Virus record (IMG/VR): IMGVR_UViG_3300044613_000878
Span: 1 to 22,575 of that record
DNA: 22,575 nucleotides
Origin: a virus
Direction: 5' to 3' (one strand)
In this document: in pieces, positions 1 to 5,878 of the stretch
How the letters are laid out: every line of letters begins with the position of its first letter
Numbering within the stretch: the stretch's first letter is position 1
Made by a program: the position numbers and the translations under genes
The notes under the pieces: generated by a model
What the model saw: only the letters and a program-made list of their open reading frames with translations
Database searches by the model: none
Told to the model about the DNA's origin: nothing

Positions 1-178
1 GTTTCACAGATGAACTCGAAGTGTTGTTCGCATAAACCCAAATCTCATCAAACGTGCCGACAGTCGTACCAGCAACAGCAGTATGCACCGTCACCGTTGA
101 GCCAGTGCCCGTGCCCGTCACCTTGATAGCCAAACCATCAGTCGAACCCGACAGTTTCTTCTTCGTAAATGTAGACAT
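1..178 (-). CDS. Small virion-associated protein, 3' end cut by window edge
   Basis: ATG at 176-178, with a good ribosome binding site (AGGAG) about 7 bases upstream. The first 59 codons are visible and the stop lies beyond the left edge. The protein starts MSTFTKKKLSGSTDGLAIKV and continues with Thr/Gly/Val-rich sequence, including a HTAVAG segment and FDEIWVYANN. This looks like the small beta-rich proteins often found among phage tail or decoration genes, which typically have a 'LSGSTxGxxIKV...HTAVAG' start. It follows the fibre-like gene with an 9-base gap and is part of the same minus-strand operon. Its exact role in the particle cannot be told from the sequence; tail-associated or decoration are the likely options. 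Confidence 0.75.
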   Translation of the reverse strand, partial: MSTFTKKKLSGSTDGLAIKVTGTGTGSTVTVHTAVAGTTVGTFDEIWVYANNTSSSSVK

Positions 179-187
179 GAATTACTC

Positions 188-679
188 CTAACTAAACACT
201 TGGATTTGAATAACGTCAACCGACGGAGGAATACTAATCGCCGCCCACTTCAAACCAGTTGAAGCAGACGAATCAGCGGTCAACACGTAGTCGTTGGTGC
301 CAACTCCGAGGCGAGCAACATCAGTCCCATTGAACGCAACAAGGTCACCCTTCGTCGTATAGCGCGACGCCAAGAAGTTCGCCTCATCAGCATCATCCGC
401 TGAGAACACAGGATAAATCGTCGCACCAGACGCATGACTCTGAGCAGTCGTATCATCCTGCGCACGAGTCAAAGTCAACACGGAGCCTGAGATGGTGGCG
501 CTGCACTTCTCCTCGCTCGCAGTCCCAGGGCTAATGACAACATAGAAAGGGACGGCTGCCGTTGAAGGCCAGCCTGTAGTCGCCGCCAACGTAGCCGACG
601 TGTCACCAGCCGACAAAGCGTTGGTAATGGTCGTCTGCGCCGCTGCGCCCTTATATTGTCTGCGAGTTACTGCTGCCAT
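188..679 (-). CDS. Fibre-like tail appendage protein (163 aa)
   Basis: The protein is Ala/Thr/Ser-rich and beta-like. Residues about 15-95 form a module with an 'ALSAGDTSATLAATTGWP' start and a 'GSVLTLTRAQDDTTAQSHASGATIY' end, a pattern common in phage appendage proteins. Residues about 105-147 hold a second recurring fibre motif: 'TTKGDLVAFNGTDVARLGVGTNDYVLTADSSASTGLKWA' in form, meaning KGDL, then ARLxVG, then YVLTADSxxxxGLKWA. The protein stops soon after (IQIQVFS), so it is short for a receptor-binding fibre and may be a connector or baseplate-proximal piece. The start lies just after the stop of the 617-residue gene, with AGGA upstream. Host binding is inferred from family resemblance only. 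Confidence 0.7.
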   Translation of the reverse strand: MAAVTRRQYKGAAAQTTITNALSAGDTSATLAATTGWPSTAAVPFYVVISPGTASEEKCSATISGSVLTLTRAQDDTTAQSHASGATIYPVFSADDADEANFLASRYTTKGDLVAFNGTDVARLGVGTNDYVLTADSSASTGLKWAAISIPPSVDVIQIQVFS

Positions 680-685
680 TTCGTC

Positions 686-2539
686 CTATCTTACGCTACG
701 CATGACCACTATAGCAGTACCCTCAAAGTCGTTCGTCCGATGGGCGTTCACCAATTGGGCTATCTGCATCTGCACGTTCTCCACTACCACCGCGAACGTT
801 TCTTCGTTCTCCTGGTAGGTGACCACTCGGGGGGTTTCCACAAGGTCGCGCAGGTAGGCGAGTTCGCGGTCGACGTCCTGCCAGTATTCGCGTCCGTTGA
901 TTGACAGTTTGTGGTGCATGATGAGGGGGACGGAGAAGATTTGGGAGCGTAGCGGGGCGGCGTAGGCGCGTGCCATCCAGCGGGTGAGGGTTGGTCCTGT
1001 GCTGGTTACGGCGTCACGGGCGAGGGTGACTTTGATTTCGGCTTCGAATACTTTGTCTTCTAGCCCGTCGAACGTTTTTTCTTTGACGTTCGGGGTGGAC
1101 AGGGTGGCGAAGTCGAAGAAGTCTCCGCCATCTGATGCGACCGCCATCGTGACTGAACCTTTCAACGGTAGGCAGCGGATGTCCAGTTTGGGGATGAACT
1201 TGGCGTCTGGGACACCCCATCGGTAGATGCCTGAGCGTAGGTAGCCAGAGGAGACGAGGTTGGTGGCGTGGGGTGTGAACACGCCGACACCTGAGACGGT
1301 GAAGAGTGGCTTGTTTTGGAACTCGTGGATTGACTGCACCGTACCTTGTGCGGTAGCCATCAAGTCCGATGCGTACGCGGGTTGGTTCGGGGAGATGAAC
1401 ACGGAGATGTCCATGCGTCCGATGCCTGTTGAGGTGGAGTCAAAGTTTGACCAGGCAAAGTACACGTATTGACCGATGCCTGCCATCGCTCCGACTGCTG
1501 CACCTGTTTGTACGAGTGGTCCGACGGTGAGGTTGCCGTCGGTGTCTGCCGAGCAGAAACGGAACCCTGTGGTCGTGCCCAGGATGATGTAGCCGAGGTA
1601 GCCGTAGATGGATTGGACGATTTCTCCGAGGGGTAGTTCGGCGGCTGCGGTTGGGATGGCAAGTGCTGTGCCATCGGCTTGGATTTGCGTCTTGTAGATA
1701 ATGCTCGTATTGCCTGCGTAGCCTGCGGCATAGATGTGGGTTTGTCCAGCAGCGAAACCTACCCACGTCCAGTTCGTGTTCGGATGCGTATAGAGCGGAG
1801 ACGGGTTATTCGCTGACGAACCTGCCGCGGTGGTGATGTTCCAAATCTTGCGTTTATCGGTACCCTGCCCAGCGACCATCAGACGCCCCCTGACGTAAGC
1901 CAGGACTCCAGCCTCAATACCCGTGATGTACGCCGAAGAAGTAGAGATGCCAGCGTTGGTCTGGTCAATGTCGCCGTTGTCGTACGAGTAGAACACGTTG
2001 TAGCCGTCAGACGTAATCGAATACAGGTTTGATGTTTTGGTACCTGTCACCGTTGTGACCGTCACGAAATCGCTGGTGTATCTAACGGTCTGTCCGTCAG
2101 TTCCATAGAGGCGACCATCAGCAGTCACCGCATACAAGTTCGTACCAGAAGTCGGATACACGTTCGTCGTATCCTTCAACAGACTGAGCCTGCCCTTCGT
2201 CCACGGGTCCACACCCTTGCTCGAATAGAACCTGTACGCCTCAGCGTCAGCCGTATCCGAATACTGTTGCCCTGCACCGTAATGCCATGATGACTGCGAA
2301 CGACGCCACAAACCCTGCGGGTTCAACGCACCTTCGCCAGGTTCCGTTGACTGGTCAACCGAATCACGAACACGAGCATCGAACTGGCGATTGAACGCGT
2401 TCGCCTTCATATCCAACATGTACGGGCGACCGTTGATAGCGACAGGGAAAACGTCAGGAACTAACTGGGTTGCACCCGTCCCTGTATAGAACGATGTTGC
2501 TGGACGGAAAGCGTCTTTGAAACGCGTCAGCGTAGCCAT
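686..2539 (-). CDS. Candidate tail nozzle / beta-propeller tail protein (617 aa)
   Basis: A 617-residue protein with many short strand-like blocks. It contains repeated 'LYAVTADGRLYGTDGQTVRY', 'NLYSITSDGYNVFYSYDNG' and 'HIYAAGYAG...IIYKT' type segments (about residues 135-300), which look like propeller blades. The C-terminal part (about 440-617) is a separate beta-rich region ending FEGTAIVVMRSVR. It directly follows the 294-residue gene with a 3-base gap, and its ribosome binding site (AGGAAGT) overlaps that gene's stop. In T7-like phages the nozzle (gp12) follows the adaptor (gp11) and carries a propeller, so size order and context fit a nozzle or equivalent distal tail protein. I cannot show homology; a general minor tail protein is the alternative. 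Confidence 0.6.
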   Translation of the reverse strand: MATLTRFKDAFRPATSFYTGTGATQLVPDVFPVAINGRPYMLDMKANAFNRQFDARVRDSVDQSTEPGEGALNPQGLWRRSQSSWHYGAGQQYSDTADAEAYRFYSSKGVDPWTKGRLSLLKDTTNVYPTSGTNLYAVTADGRLYGTDGQTVRYTSDFVTVTTVTGTKTSNLYSITSDGYNVFYSYDNGDIDQTNAGISTSSAYITGIEAGVLAYVRGRLMVAGQGTDKRKIWNITTAAGSSANNPSPLYTHPNTNWTWVGFAAGQTHIYAAGYAGNTSIIYKTQIQADGTALAIPTAAAELPLGEIVQSIYGYLGYIILGTTTGFRFCSADTDGNLTVGPLVQTGAAVGAMAGIGQYVYFAWSNFDSTSTGIGRMDISVFISPNQPAYASDLMATAQGTVQSIHEFQNKPLFTVSGVGVFTPHATNLVSSGYLRSGIYRWGVPDAKFIPKLDIRCLPLKGSVTMAVASDGGDFFDFATLSTPNVKEKTFDGLEDKVFEAEIKVTLARDAVTSTGPTLTRWMARAYAAPLRSQIFSVPLIMHHKLSINGREYWQDVDRELAYLRDLVETPRVVTYQENEETFAVVVENVQMQIAQLVNAHRTNDFEGTAIVVMRSVR

Positions 2540-2542
2540 CGG

Positions 2543-3427
2543 CTACTTCCTAAACTTGATTGGATACTGCGCCTTCAAACGTGCCGCCTCCGCAATAATA
2601 CGCTCACGACGCAAACGGGCAAGACTCGTAACCGAATCACGAACAGCACCAGGAGGAACCTCGTCAGGTCGACGCGTATCCCCCTGAGCCTCAATGAAGT
2701 TTCGTTTGATTTCACGTCCGTTCATCATCCGCAAAATGACACCAGTTTCCACAATGTCATCACACGTAGCAGGCAGGAAGCAGTTGGTGGTCAGGTCGGA
2801 TGACTCTGCGGTGGCACGCACAAACGGGGCCTTATAACGCACACGTACCGAACCTGCCATCACAGGCTCATCAAACACGAGCGTGTTCCCTGACGCGAAA
2901 TCGGTTGTTGGCAAACCTGTTTGTAGACGCACGTAACTCAACACAGGATGGTCGTCGGCAAGATAGCGGAGACGTGCATCCAACAGTTCGATAATTGTTC
3001 CAGAGTTCGTAATGTTGATTTGACGGTCCGAACCGTTATAGGTGAGGTCGGTGGTGACGACACGGAACAGTCCGTTCATCGTTGACGACAAGTCGTCCAG
3101 TTCGGCGTTTACTGCATCGAGCATTTGCGCTCGCGGGAAGCGCGGATTGACCGTAGCAAGTACGTTGGCTGAGTGAGCCGCAGCGGTCGTGCCGCTGAAT
3201 CCTCGTTCCACTGTGAGCGTTTTGGTTGCCGTGTTCGCTTCCCAAACGTAAAAGAGTTCTGATTCAATTTCGAATACAGAACCAGCACGAAAGCCGCCAA
3301 GGTCATAAGACAGAACAACACTTGTCGTGCTGCTATCGAGGCTTGTCGCCAACTTGTTGCGTTCTTCAACGACCCCTGCCAACATCTGACGCGAAGCCCT
3401 GTTCAGGACCGTCGCAACTGTCGTCAT
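2543..3427 (-). CDS. Candidate head-to-tail adaptor protein (294 aa)
   Basis: The N-terminal part (about 20-90) is a small beta module: 'LATSLDSSTTSVVLSYDLGG', 'GSVFEIESELFYVWE', 'LTVERGFSGTTAAAHS'. Modules of this kind recur in phage structural proteins. From about residue 95 (PRFPRAQMLDAVNAELDDLSS) the sequence turns helical with beta insertions, and it ends in a basic helix (RLRRERIIAEAARLKAQYPIKFRK). Placement just before the large propeller-like tail protein fits an adaptor of the T7 gp11 type, but this rests on gene order and not on a diagnostic motif. The start codon overlaps the stop of the 52-residue basic gene by 4 bases (ATGA), suggesting coupled translation. Confidence 0.6.
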   Translation of the reverse strand: MTTVATVLNRASRQMLAGVVEERNKLATSLDSSTTSVVLSYDLGGFRAGSVFEIESELFYVWEANTATKTLTVERGFSGTTAAAHSANVLATVNPRFPRAQMLDAVNAELDDLSSTMNGLFRVVTTDLTYNGSDRQINITNSGTIIELLDARLRYLADDHPVLSYVRLQTGLPTTDFASGNTLVFDEPVMAGSVRVRYKAPFVRATAESSDLTTNCFLPATCDDIVETGVILRMMNGREIKRNFIEAQGDTRRPDEVPPGAVRDSVTSLARLRRERIIAEAARLKAQYPIKFRK

Positions 3428-3582
3428 CTTACTCCGTAGGTACCGTACCCTGGGAACGAACCTGCTTGTGCTTTGGCAGACGACTTACGAGTGCGCTTGC
3501 CTTTCTTCGCTTTCGGTGCAGGACGATACTCCTTAGCAGGAGCGCCCTTCACGGAAGACTTCTTGTTCTTTGGGAGAGGCAT
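3424..3582 (-). CDS. Small Lys/Arg-rich protein (52 aa)
   Basis: The ATG at 3580-3582 shares one base with the stop of the 38-residue gene (TAATG), and the stop overlaps the next ATG (ATGA). The protein begins MPLPKNKKSSVKGAPAKEY and ends AGSFPGYGTYGVR; 15 of 52 residues are Lys or Arg, with only one Glu. There is no predicted membrane segment or cysteine. The tight coupling on both sides makes it very likely a real gene despite its size. Its function is unknown. The charge suggests nucleic acid binding, or filling of the negatively charged interior of a particle, but that is inference. Confidence 0.75.
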   Translation of the reverse strand: MPLPKNKKSSVKGAPAKEYRPAPKAKKGKRTRKSSAKAQAGSFPGYGTYGVR

Positions 3583-3698
3583 TACTTACGCTTGCCCTTC
3601 TTACCGCGCTTCATCTTGCCGTACTCCATCATCTGTTCCTTCTTGGACTCAGACTTCTCGTGACGCATCTTGGCAGCCTTGGACTTGTACTTGCTCAT
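3582..3698 (-). CDS. Small highly basic protein (38 aa)
   Basis: The sequence starts MSKYKSKAAKMRHEKSESKK and ends MKRGKKGKRK; 16 of 38 residues are Lys or Arg. An unusually complete ribosome binding site (AAGGAGGT, 3706-3713) sits 7 bases before the ATG, the strongest such site in this cluster, so the gene is likely well translated. The stop shares a base with the next ATG. The predicted form is a short amphipathic or disordered basic helix. I do not recognise a named family. It may act with the neighbouring basic peptides in DNA or RNA binding or in particle assembly; none of this is shown. Confidence 0.75.
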   Translation of the reverse strand: MSKYKSKAAKMRHEKSESKKEQMMEYGKMKRGKKGKRK

Positions 3699-3720
3699 GG
3701 GTGTTACCTCCTTGGAAAGA

Positions 3721-3975
3721 CTACCACTTTACGCGGTCAGCCCAATATGCGGCAGACATCTTGCCCTTGGCAATGTTCTTGGCGTGACGGGCTTTGAACG
3801 CACGGTTGCGGGCACTGCCCTCTGGGGAACCTTTGACACCCTTTTGTCCGAAGCGAATCAGTTTGACTTCGCTACCAGATTTGGCAAGTACCGCATGGGA
3901 TTTCTTGGGGTGGCTTGGTGTCGCTTTCGGCTTGTTGTAGCCAGAAAAACGTTCACCTCGATAGTTGATACTCAT
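3721..3975 (-). CDS. Conserved small basic phage protein, VKLIRFGQ/VKGSP type (84 aa)
   Basis: The protein reads MSINYRGERFSGYNKPKATP, then HPKKSHAVLAKSGSEVKLIR, FGQKGVKGSP, and ends ARHAKNIAKGKMSAAYWADRVKW. I recognise this pattern (KSHxVLAKxGxxVKLIRFGQ, VKGSP, FKARHxKNIxKGKMSAAYWAxxVKW) as a conserved small phage family, which I believe is catalogued as a domain of unknown function (DUF6321-like; name from memory). Twenty of 84 residues are Lys or Arg. Its ATG overlaps the stop of the 53-residue gene (ATGA). The dense conservation points to a real structured role, perhaps nucleic acid binding, but the function is not known to me. Confidence 0.85.
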   Translation of the reverse strand: MSINYRGERFSGYNKPKATPSHPKKSHAVLAKSGSEVKLIRFGQKGVKGSPEGSARNRAFKARHAKNIAKGKMSAAYWADRVKW

Positions 3976-4133
3976 TGACGTTTAGCCCACGCGTTATCGA
4001 CAAGATTCGGGTAGGGGCGACCCGCATCGGCGGCACGTCGTTTCGCAGCAGACTTCTGCTTTGGAGTCAACGGCTTGGATTTCTTATTTGGGTTCTTTTT
4101 GTCCCAGAACGCTTTCTTACTTTTTCTTTGCAC
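3972..4133 (-). CDS. Small basic phage protein with GTG start (53 aa)
   Basis: I place the start at GTG 4131-4133, because a clear GGAGG site at 4140-4144 sits 6 bases upstream. An in-frame ATG at 4158-4160 is further inside the previous gene and lacks such a site. The protein then begins (M)QRKSKKAFWDKKNPNKK and ends RPYPNLVDNAWAKRQ; 17 of 53 residues are Lys or Arg. The segment 'KSKPLTPKQKSAAKRRAADAGRPYPNLVDN' in form (LTPKQK..A...A...GRPYPNLVDN) looks conserved in phages. It overlaps the 46-residue gene by 17 bases in another frame and the 84-residue gene by 4 bases. Function unknown. Confidence 0.78.
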   Translation of the reverse strand: MQRKSKKAFWDKKNPNKKSKPLTPKQKSAAKRRAADAGRPYPNLVDNAWAKRQ

Positions 4134-4257
4134 GGCGAGCCTCCGACAATGCGATGGCAACAGCCTGCTTGCGCTTGGTTACCTTTTTACCTGATGACGA
4201 CTTCAGCGTTCCACGCTTATATTCGCCCATAACTTTTTGTACCTTGGTCTTTTTCAT
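4117..4257 (-). CDS. DUF6496-like small basic protein (46 aa)
   Basis: The protein starts MKKTKVQKVMGEYKRGTLKS, continues SSGKKVTKRKQAVAIALSEA and ends RRAKKK. The pattern KVMxEYKxGxLKS...KVTxRKQAxAIALSEA is the signature of a short protein family widespread in phages and some bacteria, which I know as DUF6496. It is probably a helix-turn-helix-sized fold, and its function is unknown. Seventeen of 46 residues are Lys or Arg. The ATG at 4255-4257 overlaps the stop of the glycosyltransferase gene (ATGA), and its 3' end contains the ribosome binding site of the next gene. This opens the run of five tiny basic genes. Confidence 0.88.
   Translation of the reverse strand: MKKTKVQKVMGEYKRGTLKSSSGKKVTKRKQAVAIALSEARRAKKK
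4140..4144 (-). promoter_or_regulatory. Ribosome binding site that fixes the GTG start of the 53-aa gene
   Basis: GGAGG on the minus strand lies 6 bases before GTG 4131-4133, inside the end of the DUF6496-like gene. It is the reason for choosing GTG over the upstream in-frame ATG at 4160. Confidence 0.7.
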
Positions 4258-5357
4258 CGTACCTCCACTGTATATGCATCAACATAACCTGACGCGAGCA
4301 GCACGTCAAGCACCCCTTCAGGTACCCGCAGCGGGACGCCCTTGACAAACTTGTAGGTCTTGTCGGCGATGTCGCATTGGAGGCTGCGTTTCAAGGTGAC
4401 GTGATGCCAGAGGGTAGCCGTCTCGGTTGCAAGGTCGGTGAGCAGGGTTCCTGCGGGGAGGGTGTCTGCGAGTTGTCTGGCAGCCGATGTCCACGACCAT
4501 TTGCGAACCTCGGGCAGTTTGGCTTTCGCCCACGCCAGATAGGTGTTGTGGTTGGCGTACATTTCACGCATCGCCTCCGCCAACTCCCGTGGGTCGGTTT
4601 CATCCCAAGTGCCACCATAAATCGACGGTGACGGCTTATGGCTTAGAACGAACGGGGCGAGATGGGCGAAACCTTTCTGTCCCGAGGAGTCATTGAGAAT
4701 CGTTGGAATACCGCACGCCATCGCCTGCAACGGCATCAACCCGAAACCTTCGCCTCTGGTGATGGCGATGTAGCAGTCGGCTTGATGGAAGTAGTCGATG
4801 GTTTCTTGGTCGGTGAACCAGGCTCGGTGCATAAACACGTTGTCAGGCAACTTGAGGTCAGGTATGCCGTGTGCTTCAGGGTTGGGTTTGAGGTGGAGTT
4901 CGGCGTCAAGGTCAGCAAGTTTGAACGCCTCCAACACGATGTCCAACCCTTTACGCAACCACTGTGACCCGCCAGCATGGAACCTGAACCTGGGGTTGGC
5001 TGGTCGTTGTTTGGGTTTCCAAATCTTTGTGTCCACCCCCAACGGAACCTTATGCACATTCTTGTGATGTCGAGAAAACAACTCGACGTTATGGTCGCAG
5101 GGGACGATGATTTGGTCGTAGACGTTCATCCAGTCGATGAATCGTTGGTTGAGTTGGGTGGATTCCCACATCGTAAAACAGGCTCGCCACTGGTTCTTGT
5201 AGAACGTGTCAATTTGGTATGGCTGCATCATGTTCACCATGACGCTCGCATGTTCGTGCAACGTCACATCTTTGGGCACATGGTCCATGAACCCTTTGAA
5301 CATTGCACCGTACCCGTAGCGCGGGTGCGGATACCCCAACCAGGATTGGTGATTCAA
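4254..5357 (-). CDS. Family 4-type glycosyltransferase (GT-B fold) with C-terminal tail module
   Basis: The enzyme should transfer a sugar from a nucleotide-sugar donor to an unknown acceptor. The C-terminal Rossmann half is clear: PLGVDTKIWKP (105-115), FRFHAGGSQWLRKGLDIVLEAF (124-145, the usual 'xxGxxxxRKGxDxxLxAF' element), then ADCYIAITRGEGFGLMPLQAMACGIPTI (193-220). In the usual EX7E donor motif the first Glu is E203, but the second position is Q211. Beyond about 311 is an extension, with residues 333-359 (KTYKFVKGVPLRVPEG...LLASGYV) resembling small phage structural domains of the FluMu type. It starts with TTG, overlapping the upstream stop as TTGA. The N-terminal half is short but complete-looking. 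Placement among tail genes suggests it decorates virion or host-surface molecules; this is inferred. Confidence 0.82.
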   Translation of the reverse strand: MNHQSWLGYPHPRYGYGAMFKGFMDHVPKDVTLHEHASVMVNMMQPYQIDTFYKNQWRACFTMWESTQLNQRFIDWMNVYDQIIVPCDHNVELFSRHHKNVHKVPLGVDTKIWKPKQRPANPRFRFHAGGSQWLRKGLDIVLEAFKLADLDAELHLKPNPEAHGIPDLKLPDNVFMHRAWFTDQETIDYFHQADCYIAITRGEGFGLMPLQAMACGIPTILNDSSGQKGFAHLAPFVLSHKPSPSIYGGTWDETDPRELAEAMREMYANHNTYLAWAKAKLPEVRKWSWTSAARQLADTLPAGTLLTDLATETATLWHHVTLKRSLQCDIADKTYKFVKGVPLRVPEGVLDVLLASGYVDAYTVEVR

Positions 5358-5587
5358 TCTGCAATCTTCTCTAGTTTGGCTGACCCGTCAATCTTCGTTG
5401 GCTGCCCGCCAGTGCGACGGATGCGCTTGTAGGCATCCAGGTCTTTGTCTAACTGTTTCTCTTTGGCGTTCAAATGTTGGACGTTGTGGCGTGTTGGCAT
5501 CGCAGACCCAGACATGCGCACATGCGAAATGCGGCAAGCGAAACAGCCTTCAACGTCGAGTGTCGGGTGTGTTTCTGCGTGTTTCAT
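5354..5587 (-). CDS. Small CxxC/His protein, possible zinc-binding (77 aa)
   Basis: The N-terminus MKHAETHPTLDVEGCFACRI holds H3, H7, C15, C18 and H22, a plausible metal site. A charged helical region (NAKEKQLDKDLDAYKRIRR) and a flexible end (GGQPTKIDGSAKLEKIAD) follow. The 'HPxLxVxGCFxCxI' start looks familiar to me from small conserved proteins of actinobacterial phages, usually beside head or tail genes. The start follows AGGGGAAA, and the stop overlaps the TTG start of the glycosyltransferase. A role is not known. Zinc binding is inferred from residue spacing alone. Confidence 0.75.
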   Translation of the reverse strand: MKHAETHPTLDVEGCFACRISHVRMSGSAMPTRHNVQHLNAKEKQLDKDLDAYKRIRRTGGQPTKIDGSAKLEKIAD

Positions 5588-5593
5588 TTTCCC

Positions 5594-5878
5594 CTACGAA
5601 ATGTATGCGCCGTAACCTGCCGCGGTAAGACTAGCAACTTCATCAGCCGACACTTGATTATCCGTCCCACCCCAATACACCTTGGAGATGGTGGTGATGT
5701 CGTTCGGTTCGTTCTCCGTGTAGGTGCCGTTGGTGAGTAGGAACACGTTCCTACCGCGAGGTTCGGCATCGAAATGTTTGAACAGCGAATATGCCATCCG
5801 CGCCTCTTGGGAATCAAACTCCTTGGGCGGAATACCCAGAACCATGAAGTCATCGGTTGGTGGTCTAAAGATGCTCAT
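5594..5878 (-). CDS. Small protein sharing the C-terminal module of the repeat fibre (94 aa)
   Basis: Residues about 44-94 (NVFLLTNGTYTENEP ... VYWGGTDNQVSADE ... AAGYGAYIS) align without gaps to the last 51 residues of the 360-residue neighbour, with 27 identities by hand count. The N-terminal part (MSIFRPPTDDFMVLGIPPKE) is unrelated. The module 'NVxxLTxGxYT...I.K.YxGG...VxAxExAxLxAAGYGxYxS' occurs in phage appendage proteins as I know them, possibly as an anchoring or capping domain. Its ATG overlaps the stop of the 360-residue gene (ATGA), so the two are probably translated together and may sit in the same structure. Confidence 0.75.
   Translation of the reverse strand: MSIFRPPTDDFMVLGIPPKEFDSQEARMAYSLFKHFDAEPRGRNVFLLTNGTYTENEPNDITTISKVYWGGTDNQVSADEVASLTAAGYGAYIS

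Noticed and set aside
4134-4160. ATG at 4160 as the start of the 53-residue basic gene
   Set aside because: It would add nine residues inside the preceding gene and lacks a ribosome binding site. GTG at 4133 has GGAGG at correct spacing.
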